Positions 7,348-13,533 of a DNA stretch of 14,931 bases are shown here, piece by piece. Position 1 is the stretch's first letter; each line of letters starts with the position of its first letter. The position numbers and the translations under genes are program-made. Source of the DNA: JAAZPG01 sp012797375 (GTDB lineage Bacteria; Acidobacteriota; Aminicenantia; Aminicenantales; UBA4085); contig CALMMC010000037.1 in NCBI GenBank assembly GCA_937868205.1, positions 1 to 14,931 on the forward strand. The letters are read 5' to 3'. The notes under the pieces were generated by a model. The model had not been told where the DNA came from and did not search any database. It saw nothing but the letters and a program-made list of their open reading frames with translations.

Positions 7348-7375
7348 CTTCAGGGGAAGTTTTATTCTTTTTCCA
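7348..7375 (+). terminator. Weak hairpin and T-rich tract after dnaE2
   Basis: CTTC-AGGG-GAAG (a 4-bp stem) is followed by TTTTATTCTTTTT. The stem is short, so this is only a possible terminator for the lexA-dinB-dnaE2 transcript. The tract overlaps the 3' end of the convergent gene. Confidence 0.3.
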
Positions 7376-8005
7376 ACAGCAACGCCACCCAGTAGATGGT
7401 TTTTCCTTTTTTCGAATCGGTGTGTGGAAATCCGATTAAAATCGGTTCGGCCGGGCGGAGTCCGATGATCTCATCCAACAGGACCGTTTGTTGATCAGGG
7501 GAATATGAGCCGGCAGATGAACGCATTGTGAATCGCGCTTTAAAAATCCAGGCGTCCTCCCGGAGAGACAGACAATAGAGGCCAAAATCGACCGCGTCCG
7601 CAAGCAGACGATCGCCGACGGTCTTTGAAAATGTTCCGCCCCGGCCGGAGAAGGCGTCTTGTTCGAACCAAACGGTCGGGAGCCCTTGAACAAGCTCGCT
7701 TCCGCATTGAAACTTGAAATTACGTTTGATGAGCGCCGGGATCGCGTCTTTATCGAATTGATCGGCGCCTTGGAGTTTAAAAGAACGATGCTGTCGGGAA
7801 ATTGCGACGTCACAACTCCGCCGACCTGGGTTCCGATGATGTGGCCCTTTCCGTCCGAACCACCACTGACGACCGTCACAATCGTCGGATCGGACTTGAA
7901 CAATAAGGCGGTGGTTTGAATATTTTCGTCTTCCGAAGCGACGACCGAGGCCTGAACCAAAAATAGCATCACGATGGAAAGGCAGAAATACTTCCTCTCT
8001 TTCAT
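7362..8005 (-). pseudogene. Exported protein of unknown function, frameshifted
   Basis: I do not recognise the family. The start at 8005 is well supported: AAAGGAGGT, a near-perfect ribosome-binding site, lies 5 bases upstream, and the protein opens with a signal peptide (MKERK, hydrophobic 6-22, cleavage near VVAS|E). The first frame reads sensibly to about residue 74 (QFPDSIVLL). The second frame then reads sensibly from FKLQGADQFDKDAIPA through LPTVWFEQDAF, SLREDAWIFKARF, DQQTVLLDEIIGLRP and LIGFPHTDSKKGKTIYWVAL to a stop at 7362. One missing T in the T-run at 7779-7782 (AAAA on the plus strand) restores a single 214-residue protein. This is either a sequencing/assembly indel or a young pseudogene. 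The gene is AT-richer than its neighbours, hinting at transfer or relaxed selection. Confidence 0.65.
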
Positions 8006-8038
8006 GGGCGACCTCCTTTTCTGCCGAATTCCAAAAAT

Positions 8039-8059
8039 CCCTTGAACCGATTACAAGGG
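8039..8059. repeat. Inverted repeat in divergent promoter region
   Basis: CCCTTG (8039-8044) and CAAGGG (8054-8059) form a 6-bp inverted repeat with a 9-base centre, between the divergent exported-protein and nitroreductase genes. It overlaps a possible minus-strand -10 (TGTAAT, 8055-8050), so it may be a repressor site; this is inference. Confidence 0.3.
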
Positions 8060-8078
8060 TCAACTCGAATACACGCAA
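8050..8078 (-). promoter_or_regulatory. Possible promoter of the exported-protein gene
   Basis: On the minus strand TTGCGT (8078-8073), 17 bases and TGTAAT (8055-8050). The -10 is good, the -35 poor. Confidence 0.35.
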
Positions 8079-8100
8079 ATGTTCGAAAAATTCCCCGATT

Positions 8101-8130
8101 TTGACATACCGGCTCAAAACCGCTTATATT
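8101..8130 (+). promoter_or_regulatory. Sigma-70 promoter of the nitroreductase operon
   Basis: TTGACA (8101-8106) followed after 17-18 bases by TTATAT/TATATT (8124-8130). It gives a leader of about 50 bases before the ATG at 8188, which has GAGGAGG at 8175-8181. Confidence 0.7.
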
Positions 8131-8187
8131 TCGTGTGCCTTCAGGGCGTTTGGAAAGGGGGATCGTTTCCCCGCGAGGAGGCCGATC

Positions 8188-8772
8188 ATGGACGTTTTCG
8201 AAGCGATCAAGGCCCGCCGGGCGTACCGCTCGCTGGCGCCTGTTGAAATCACACCGGAGCTGATCGCGGATCTGGCCCGCTGCGCCCGGCTGGCTCCGTC
8301 CTGCAACAACAACCAGCCCTGGCGGTTCGTTTTCGTCTATGGCCGGGAAAACCTCGAACGATTTCATCCGTCCCTCAACAGCCCGGGAAACGACTGGGCC
8401 AAGGCCGCGTCCTTGATCGTGGCCGTCTGCAGCCGGAAGGAGGACGACTGCGTCATCCGGGACCGGGAATACCATCTCCTCGGCGACGGCCTCGCGACGG
8501 CGTTTTTGATTCTCCGGGCGACGGAGCTGGGCTTGGTCGCCCATCCGATCGCCGGCTTCAGCCCGAAGAAAACCCGGGAAATCCTCGGCATCCCGGAAGA
8601 CCATCAGGTCATCACCCTGGTCATCGTCGGCAAACGGGCCGCGGACATCAGCCCGGTTCTTTCACCCAAACAGGTCGAGCAGGAAACGATCCGGCCGGAG
8701 CGAAAACCGCTCGCCGAGTTCGCTTTCGACAACCGTTTCGGCTGCGGCCTTCTGGAAGAAGGACGCCCGTGA
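8188..8772 (+). CDS. Nitroreductase family protein (FMN-dependent)
   Basis: A 194-residue flavoprotein of the nitroreductase superfamily, cytoplasmic, expected to bind FMN and use NAD(P)H to reduce nitro-aromatics, quinones or a related substrate. The phosphate-binding ARRAYRSL (near 10-17), the signature ARLAPSCNNNQPWRFV, the dimer-interface helix GLATAFLILRATELGLV and the C-terminal VITLVIVGKRA strand are visible. The start at 8188 is set by GAGGAGG 6 bases upstream; the open frame extending further upstream runs through the promoter and is not coding. The last codons overlap the next gene at GTGA, so the two are translationally coupled. The exact substrate cannot be deduced. Confidence 0.88.
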   Translation: MDVFEAIKARRAYRSLAPVEITPELIADLARCARLAPSCNNNQPWRFVFVYGRENLERFHPSLNSPGNDWAKAASLIVAVCSRKEDDCVIRDREYHLLGDGLATAFLILRATELGLVAHPIAGFSPKKTREILGIPEDHQVITLVIVGKRAADISPVLSPKQVEQETIRPERKPLAEFAFDNRFGCGLLEEGRP

Positions 8773-9299
8773 GCGGCTTTTGGATCGCCCTGGCGGCCGG
8801 AACCGTCTTCCTCCTGGTGTTCTCCTGGTTCTCCTCGATCCGGGAGAATCGGCTCCACGGTTACCCGCGTTTCTTCGCTTTCGAAGGCGTTTTCGTCCTC
8901 ATTCTTCTCAATCTCCGCTCCTGGTTCCGCGATCCGTTTTCGCCCCGGCAGATCTTGTCCTGGATCCTGATGCTGTCTTCCCTCGCCGCTGTTTCGGCGG
9001 GCTTCCTGACGCTGCGCCGCCACGGACGGGCCGAAGGAAATTTCGAGAAGACGACCCGGATCGTCGACCGGGGGATCTATGGGCGGATCCGCCACCCCAT
9101 GTACGCCTCCCTGATCTTCCTCGCGGCCGGGGTGTTCCTGAAGGACGTCCGGGCCGTCCCGGCCGTCGTCCTGGCTGTCGTGACGGCCGCCGCCCTGGCC
9201 GCGGCCCGCCTGGATGAGCGGGAGATGACGGCCCGGTTCGGGGCGGCCTACGCCGACTACATGAAAAGGACGAAGCGGTTCATCCCGTTTCTCTGGTGA
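8769..9299 (+). CDS. Isoprenylcysteine carboxyl methyltransferase (ICMT)-like membrane protein
   Basis: A 176-residue integral membrane protein. Hydrophobic segments lie near 4-22, 35-49, 60-82, 110-124 and 129-147. The SAM-binding signature of the ICMT/phospholipid methyltransferase-like family is present: GIYGRIRHPMYASLIFLAAG (102-121) and, near the end, DEREMTARFGAAYADYMKRT followed by RFIPFLW. Bacterial members of this family methylate small lipids or unknown acceptors; the substrate here is not known. It starts with GTG overlapping the nitroreductase stop (GTGA), so the pair is expressed as one unit, suggesting a shared membrane-associated redox or quinone-type substrate, which is inference. 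Confidence 0.82.
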   Translation: MSGFWIALAAGTVFLLVFSWFSSIRENRLHGYPRFFAFEGVFVLILLNLRSWFRDPFSPRQILSWILMLSSLAAVSAGFLTLRRHGRAEGNFEKTTRIVDRGIYGRIRHPMYASLIFLAAGVFLKDVRAVPAVVLAVVTAAALAAARLDEREMTARFGAAYADYMKRTKRFIPFLW

Positions 9300-9325
9300 T
9301 CGGGGGGCGGTCCGGACAAAGACAC

Positions 9326-9346
9326 CCGGCCGCGGCGGACGGCCGG
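9326..9346. terminator. GC-rich hairpin between convergent genes
   Basis: CCGGCCG (9326-9332) and CGGCCGG (9340-9346) form a 7-bp stem with a 7-base loop in the 87-base gap between the convergent ICMT-like gene and lysA. No T-run follows in the plus direction, so it may be a processing or pausing site and not a classical terminator. Confidence 0.35.
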
Positions 9347-9386
9347 AAAACGCCCCTTTGGATTTCGGCCGACGGCCGAGAGAATC

Positions 9387-10631
9387 TCAGACGAGGATTT
9401 CCTCGGGGATCGGTCTCTGATTGAATGTGGAGGCCATGGACCGGGCGTACGCGCCGGCGTTCAGGACGGCCAGAAGATCGCCCGGCCTCGGCTCGGGGAG
9501 CCGGACGTCGATCCCGAAGACGTCGCCGGTCTCGCAGAGATGTCCGGCGATCGTCATCTTCCGCTTCGGCTTTTCGTCGACCCGCGTCGCGTTGATGATC
9601 TCGTGGCGGGCGGTGTCGTAAATGGCCGGCCGGGGCACGGTGTTGAACGTCCCCGCATTGACGCAGGCAAAGAGGTTGCCGAAACAGCGCTTGAGATATT
9701 CCACCCGGAGAAGAACCAGCCCGGCGTCGGCGACGAGGTATTTTCCGGGTTCGACGGCCAAGGCGGGGGCTTTGATTCCGGCCTCGTCTAGCCGCCGGAG
9801 GAGAGTTCGGAGGTATCGCTCGACGGGGAAGGGCTTTTGGCTTCGGGCGTAGCGGGCCCCGAATCCGCCGCCGAAATCCACGAATTCCAGGGGAAAGCCC
9901 GCCTCTTCCAGCCTCCGGGCCAGGCCGACGATCCGGTCGACGGCTTCGAGGACGGCGGGATAATCGTCGCGGATCCAGCCGGAGCCCAGGTGCTGATGGA
10001 TTCCGACCGGATCGAATCCGGCGGCCCGGGCCCGGCGGAAGAGGCCGGGCACATCCTTGGGTTCGATCCCGAACTTGACCGGCGTGCCGTTGGCCGACCG
10101 GGCGCCGGCGGTGATGACCTTGGGATTGAACCCGCGGCCGAGGCCTGGATTCCAGCGGACGGAAATCCGGACGCGGCGCCCGGGGGCGATCCGGTCGCGG
10201 GCGGCTTTCAGGAGCGGGAACTGCTCGAGGGCGTCCAGGTTGATGGTCAGGCCGGGGCGGCGGAGGAGCGGCTCGAAATCCGAGGTTCCGCAGCTCGTCC
10301 CGGTGAAGAGGATCCGCCCCGGCGGAAATCCCGCCCGGACGGCCGCCTGGACCTCCCCGGGCGACACGGCGTCGATCCAGGCGCCTTCGTTTTTCAGGAG
10401 GGACAAGATTCCCGGATGGGCGTTGGCTTTCAGGGCGTAGCAGATGCGGATCTCCCGGCCGGGCGACGGACCGGCGCCGGACGCCAACCGGCGGAAATTC
10501 GCCCGGATCCGCTCGGACCCGTAGATGAAGAGAGGGGTTCCGTGCTCGCCGGCGATCGCAGCGGCGTCGCGGCCGGCGGGGAACAAGCGCCCCGCCTTCA
10601 CTTGGAGAAACTCGTTTTCCCACCAGAACAT
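9387..10631 (-). CDS. lysA: Diaminopimelate decarboxylase-type PLP enzyme
   Basis: A 414-residue fold-type III PLP decarboxylase, most like LysA, which converts meso-diaminopimelate to lysine in the cytoplasm. Visible motifs: CYALKANAHPGIL with PLP-binding Lys68, WIDAVSPGEVQAAVRAG, GIHQHLGSG (family GLHxHIGS), FVDFGGGFGARY (phosphate-binding Gly loop), AVEPGKYLVADAG (EPGR in most members), and HLCETGDVFG (family CESGD, catalytic Cys). The ending LNAGAYARSMASTFNQRP is typical of LysA. EPGK and CETGD are small departures from the usual EPGR and CESGD, so a related amino-acid decarboxylase is possible. It begins 6 bases after the DUF72 stop with a weak AAAGG upstream, consistent with a two-gene operon. 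Confidence 0.85.
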   Translation of the reverse strand: MFWWENEFLQVKAGRLFPAGRDAAAIAGEHGTPLFIYGSERIRANFRRLASGAGPSPGREIRICYALKANAHPGILSLLKNEGAWIDAVSPGEVQAAVRAGFPPGRILFTGTSCGTSDFEPLLRRPGLTINLDALEQFPLLKAARDRIAPGRRVRISVRWNPGLGRGFNPKVITAGARSANGTPVKFGIEPKDVPGLFRRARAAGFDPVGIHQHLGSGWIRDDYPAVLEAVDRIVGLARRLEEAGFPLEFVDFGGGFGARYARSQKPFPVERYLRTLLRRLDEAGIKAPALAVEPGKYLVADAGLVLLRVEYLKRCFGNLFACVNAGTFNTVPRPAIYDTARHEIINATRVDEKPKRKMTIAGHLCETGDVFGIDVRLPEPRPGDLLAVLNAGAYARSMASTFNQRPIPEEILV

Positions 10632-10637
10632 GGGATG

Positions 10638-11561
10638 TCAGCCTTTCGTTCCGCCGGACGTCCGTCCGGGGTTGTCGTCGAAAAGATCGAATTGTCCCTT
10701 GCGCAGACGCTCGATGATCTCCTCCAGAACCGGGTATTGTCTCAGCAGCTCTTCGGGGACCTCGAGCTTTTTCCCGCTGGTCAGGTTCTTGATCTGGAGG
10801 GCGTTGGCCAGGGCCTGGCCCCGGTAATGGTTGTTCGTGATGACGTAGATCCGGTCCGTCGAGCGGCCCAATTCCTTGATCCGGCCGATCCATTCCTCCA
10901 GCTCGTTCTTGGCGTATAAGTAATTGTACCGGGCGTCGCGGCCGGCGCCCTCCCGGAACCAATCCTTGGCGTTGCGGCCGTGAAGCCGGACGTAGGCGAA
11001 CCGCGGATCGGTCACCACGGCCGTCGGCCCGAGCGACGCGCCGATGACCGGCTGGTCGATGTTGCAGAAGGCGATGCGACGCCCGCGGAGAAAGGCGAAG
11101 AAATCCGGGTCGTCCCAGGATCCATGGCGGACCTCCAAAGCCATGGGGAGGCCGGCGAACAGGCTGAACAGCCCGGTCAGGTAATCGCGATGGGCCTCGG
11201 TGTTGCGGAAGGACCAGGGGAATTGAAGAAGAAGGGCGGCCAGGCGCCCGGCCGCGGCCAGCGGTTCGACGGCCCGCTTGAAGGCTTCGACGTCCCCGGC
11301 CGAGAAATCCTTCCGCTCATGGGTGAAGGCCTGATGGACTTTGACCGCGAATTGAAAACCGGGTCGGGAAGCGACGGCCCTGAGCCATCCCTGGACCATC
11401 GAGACCGGCGGCGTCCGGTAAAAGGAACTGTTGACCTCGACGCAGTCGATATAGCGGGCCAGGAAGGAAAGCGGATGAAGGCGGCCCGGGCGCTCCGGGT
11501 AGACCACTCCCTTCCAATCTTCGTAGCTCCAGCCGGCGGTTCCAACGAGGACCTGGGGCAT
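10638..11561 (-). CDS. DUF72 family (YecE-like) TIM-barrel protein
   Basis: A 307-residue DUF72 protein. The family has a TIM-barrel fold and no firmly established biochemical role. The N-terminal signature VGTAGWSYEDWKGVVYPERP is present, then YIDCVEVNSSFYRTPP, FQFAVKVHQAFTH, LLLQFPWSF, MALEVRHGSW, FCNIDQP, AYVRLHGRN and YVITNNHYRGQALANALQI. Length and order are normal. The C-terminus ends KGQFDLFDDNPGR, where QFDLF resembles the sliding-clamp-binding consensus QL[SD]LF. It is the first gene of an operon with lysA (6-base gap) and is divergent from the dehydratase gene. Confidence 0.85.
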   Translation of the reverse strand: MPQVLVGTAGWSYEDWKGVVYPERPGRLHPLSFLARYIDCVEVNSSFYRTPPVSMVQGWLRAVASRPGFQFAVKVHQAFTHERKDFSAGDVEAFKRAVEPLAAAGRLAALLLQFPWSFRNTEAHRDYLTGLFSLFAGLPMALEVRHGSWDDPDFFAFLRGRRIAFCNIDQPVIGASLGPTAVVTDPRFAYVRLHGRNAKDWFREGAGRDARYNYLYAKNELEEWIGRIKELGRSTDRIYVITNNHYRGQALANALQIKNLTSGKKLEVPEELLRQYPVLEEIIERLRKGQFDLFDDNPGRTSGGTKG

Positions 11562-11574
11562 CGTTTCGGCTTCT

Positions 11575-11602
11575 ATTTTACGGAATCACGGGCCGGACTC
11601 AA
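11575..11602 (-). promoter_or_regulatory. Putative promoter of the DUF72-lysA operon
   Basis: On the minus strand TTGAGT (11602-11597), 16 bases, TAAAAT (11580-11575), ending 13 bases before the ATG. The -10 is strong; the leader would be very short. Confidence 0.5.
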
Positions 11603-11641
11603 GGCGCCGCCGCTTTTCCGGGCGTGAACAGGCGGGACGCG

Positions 11642-11659
11642 GCGGATCCCTTGATCCGC
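11642..11659. repeat. Perfect 7-bp hairpin upstream of the dehydratase gene
   Basis: GCGGATC (11642-11648), loop CCTT and GATCCGC (11653-11659). It sits between the divergent DUF72 and dehydratase genes and covers a possible -35 (TTGATC, 11651-11656) of the latter, so it could be an operator. No T-run follows. Confidence 0.35.
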
Positions 11660-11685
11660 GGCCGGAGTTGTGGAATAAAGAAGCC

Positions 11686-12756
11686 ATGGTCACGGCAAGC
11701 GACATCCAGGCGGCCTACGGCCGCATTCGGGGCGATATCGTTCACACCCCGATGGAATACTCTCCGGCCCTGTCGCGGCTGACCGGCGCCCGCGTTTTCA
11801 TCAAGTGGGAATCCGATCAGATCACGGGCTCGTTCAAGTTCCGGGGGGCCTTGAACAAAATGCGGACGATCCCAGCGGACCGGAAGAAGGCCGGCGTCAT
11901 CGCCGCCTCGACGGGAAACCACGGTTTGGGCGTCGCCCGGGCGGCCGGACTGGAGGGAACGGCCGCCGTGCTTTATCTTCCGAAGACGGCCGTCCCCCTG
12001 AAAGCCGCCCGGCTGAGGGAAGCGGGAGCCGTCGTCGAGCGGCACGGAGAAAGCTGCGAAAACGCCGAAGCGGCCGCCCGGCGGGCCGCCGGCCGGGAGG
12101 GAAAGATTTATATCTCGCCTTACAACGACGCCGAGGTCATCGCCGGGCAGGGCACGATCGGCTTGGAGATCCTCGCCGACTGTCCGGAGGTCGATGATGT
12201 CTTTGTCCCCGTCGGCGGAGGCGGCTTGATCGCCGGTCTCGGGATCTTCGTGAAAAGCGCGAAGCCGGAGATCCGGGTCATCGGCGTCGAGCCGGCGGCC
12301 TCCGCTTTCATGAAAGCGTCGTTGCGGGCCGGACGCCTGGTGGCCATCCGGGAAGGCCGGACGGCGGCCGACGCCGTCGCCGGGGGCATCGAGCCCGGCT
12401 CGATCACGTATCCTCTCTGCCGGGCCTGGATCGACGAGATCCGGACGACGGGCGAAACGTTCTTGAAAGAGGCCCTGCGGCTCTGCTTCCGGCATCACGG
12501 CCGGATCGTCGAAGGGGCCGGGGCGCTGGCTTTGGCCGCTCTTCTCAAGGCCGGACGGTCGCTGCGGAACCGGACGGTCGTCCTGACGGCGAGCGGCGGG
12601 AACATCGATCCGGCCCGGTGGCGCGAGATCACCGGCCTAGATCCGGGGACGGACGGCGGGCGGAGGAGGCAGGACCGCCGGCCAATGCCCGGTCCGGGCG
12701 GCCGCCCGGATCGCCCGATGCGTCCAGGCGGTGGCCGCTTCCGCGGCCGCGGTTAA
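11686..12756 (+). CDS. Threonine/serine dehydratase (PLP fold type II)
   Basis: A catabolic-type threonine/serine dehydratase without an ACT regulatory domain. It removes water and ammonia from threonine or serine to give 2-oxobutyrate or pyruvate. Motifs: WESDQITGSFKFRGALN with PLP Lys51, AASTGNHGLGVARAAG (substrate loop), VPVGGGGLIAGLG (phosphate-binding Gly loop), VEGAGALALAALL and TASGGNID. Family members end about here (residue 318, ITGL). The frame instead runs 38 codons further as a Gly/Arg/Pro-rich tail antisense to thiD, probably because a stop was lost. The ATG at 11686 is preferred over a TTG at 11668. A TdcB/IlvA-short or an EutB-like dehydratase are alternatives; the fold is firm. 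Confidence 0.82.
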   Translation: MVTASDIQAAYGRIRGDIVHTPMEYSPALSRLTGARVFIKWESDQITGSFKFRGALNKMRTIPADRKKAGVIAASTGNHGLGVARAAGLEGTAAVLYLPKTAVPLKAARLREAGAVVERHGESCENAEAAARRAAGREGKIYISPYNDAEVIAGQGTIGLEILADCPEVDDVFVPVGGGGLIAGLGIFVKSAKPEIRVIGVEPAASAFMKASLRAGRLVAIREGRTAADAVAGGIEPGSITYPLCRAWIDEIRTTGETFLKEALRLCFRHHGRIVEGAGALALAALLKAGRSLRNRTVVLTASGGNIDPARWREITGLDPGTDGGRRRQDRRPMPGPGGRPDRPMRPGGGRFRGRG

Positions 12757-13422
12757 ATCTCCCGTCCGGACGAGACAGCAAAGCAGGGCCGCGGAAAAGA
12801 GACACCCCGTTCCGTGAAGGCCGTCCGCGATTCGTTTTTGCGGGAATCGATGCTCCCGGCGGCCGTCGAACAGGAGGTTGACGGGATGGTCCGGAAGGTG
12901 TCCGCCCTTGACCAGACAAGGGACGCCGGTCCGGTCGAAAATCACGGCCGCCGCCCGCCCCATTTCGGAGATCGTCCGGACAGGCCGCTCCGCCAGCCGG
13001 GCGGCCTCGGCGAGATTCGGAGTCAGAACCGAGGCGTTTCCGCGAAGGACGCGGAGAACGGTTTTCACGGAGGCGGCGCCGTCCAAGCGCTGTCCGGAGC
13101 TCGAACGGAACACAGGATCGACGACCCGGGGGACGTCCGGGCGCCGGGCCAGCAGCCGGCCGATCTCCTCGAGGTTTTCGGCCGATCCGGCCATCCCGAC
13201 CTTCAAGCCGGCCGGGACTTTGTCCCGTTCCAGAGCCCGGATCTGGTCCCGGAGAAAGCCGGCCGGGAGGGGAATGAGGCGATAAACTTTCCGGGTGTTT
13301 TGAGCCGTCACGGCCGTGAGGACGGCCGCGGCCTCGAAACCGAACGACCGGAAGACGGCCGTGTCGATTAAAACGCCCGCGCCCCCGGAGGGATCGAATC
13401 CAGCGATTGCGACAAGGGGCAT
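12637..13422 (-). CDS. thiD: Hydroxymethylpyrimidine/phosphomethylpyrimidine kinase
   Basis: A 261-residue ribokinase-fold kinase that phosphorylates HMP and HMP-P for thiamine synthesis or salvage in the cytoplasm. The substrate loop AGFDPSGGAG (family AGSDPSGGAG), the Ala/Thr-rich helix AVLTAVTAQNT, VVDPVFRSSSGQRL, LTPNLAEAARLA, CLVKGGHL and the ATP/anion-hole HGTGCLFSAAL are in order. The start at 13422 has GGAAGGA 5 bases upstream. The gene stands alone, with no other thi genes in the window. No TPP riboswitch is recognised in the 110 bases upstream. Its stop codon (CTA on the plus strand at 12637-12639) lies inside the extended dehydratase frame. Confidence 0.9.
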   Translation of the reverse strand: MPLVAIAGFDPSGGAGVLIDTAVFRSFGFEAAAVLTAVTAQNTRKVYRLIPLPAGFLRDQIRALERDKVPAGLKVGMAGSAENLEEIGRLLARRPDVPRVVDPVFRSSSGQRLDGAASVKTVLRVLRGNASVLTPNLAEAARLAERPVRTISEMGRAAAVIFDRTGVPCLVKGGHLPDHPVNLLFDGRREHRFPQKRIADGLHGTGCLFSAALLCCLVRTGDLTAAAEAATAWTHRAIRAAARTGHWPAVLPPPPAVRPRI

Positions 13423-13495
13423 GATGTTCCTTCCATACCTCCGGAGGGGCGTTTTGTCAACGGCGCCGGCCGGGAAGGGCGTTCCGCCGGCGGGC

Positions 13496-13524
13496 TTGAA
13501 ATATTCGCGCTGATAGGATATGAA
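13496..13524 (+). promoter_or_regulatory. Putative promoter of the MshEN-repeat gene
   Basis: TTGAAA (13496-13501), 17 bases, TATGAA (13519-13524). The ATG at 13534 lies only 9 bases after the -10 and has no ribosome-binding site close by, so the message may be nearly leaderless. Confidence 0.45.
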
Positions 13525-13533
13525 TACCTTCCG

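Noticed and set aside
9280..10962. 560-residue open frame overlapping lysA in another minus-strand frame
   Set aside because: Arg/Pro/Gly-rich low-complexity translation typical of a shifted frame; the LysA frame has all PLP motifs.
13423..13533. TPP riboswitch upstream of thiD
   Set aside because: No THI-box core (CTGAGA or equivalent) is visible on the minus strand in this short region.
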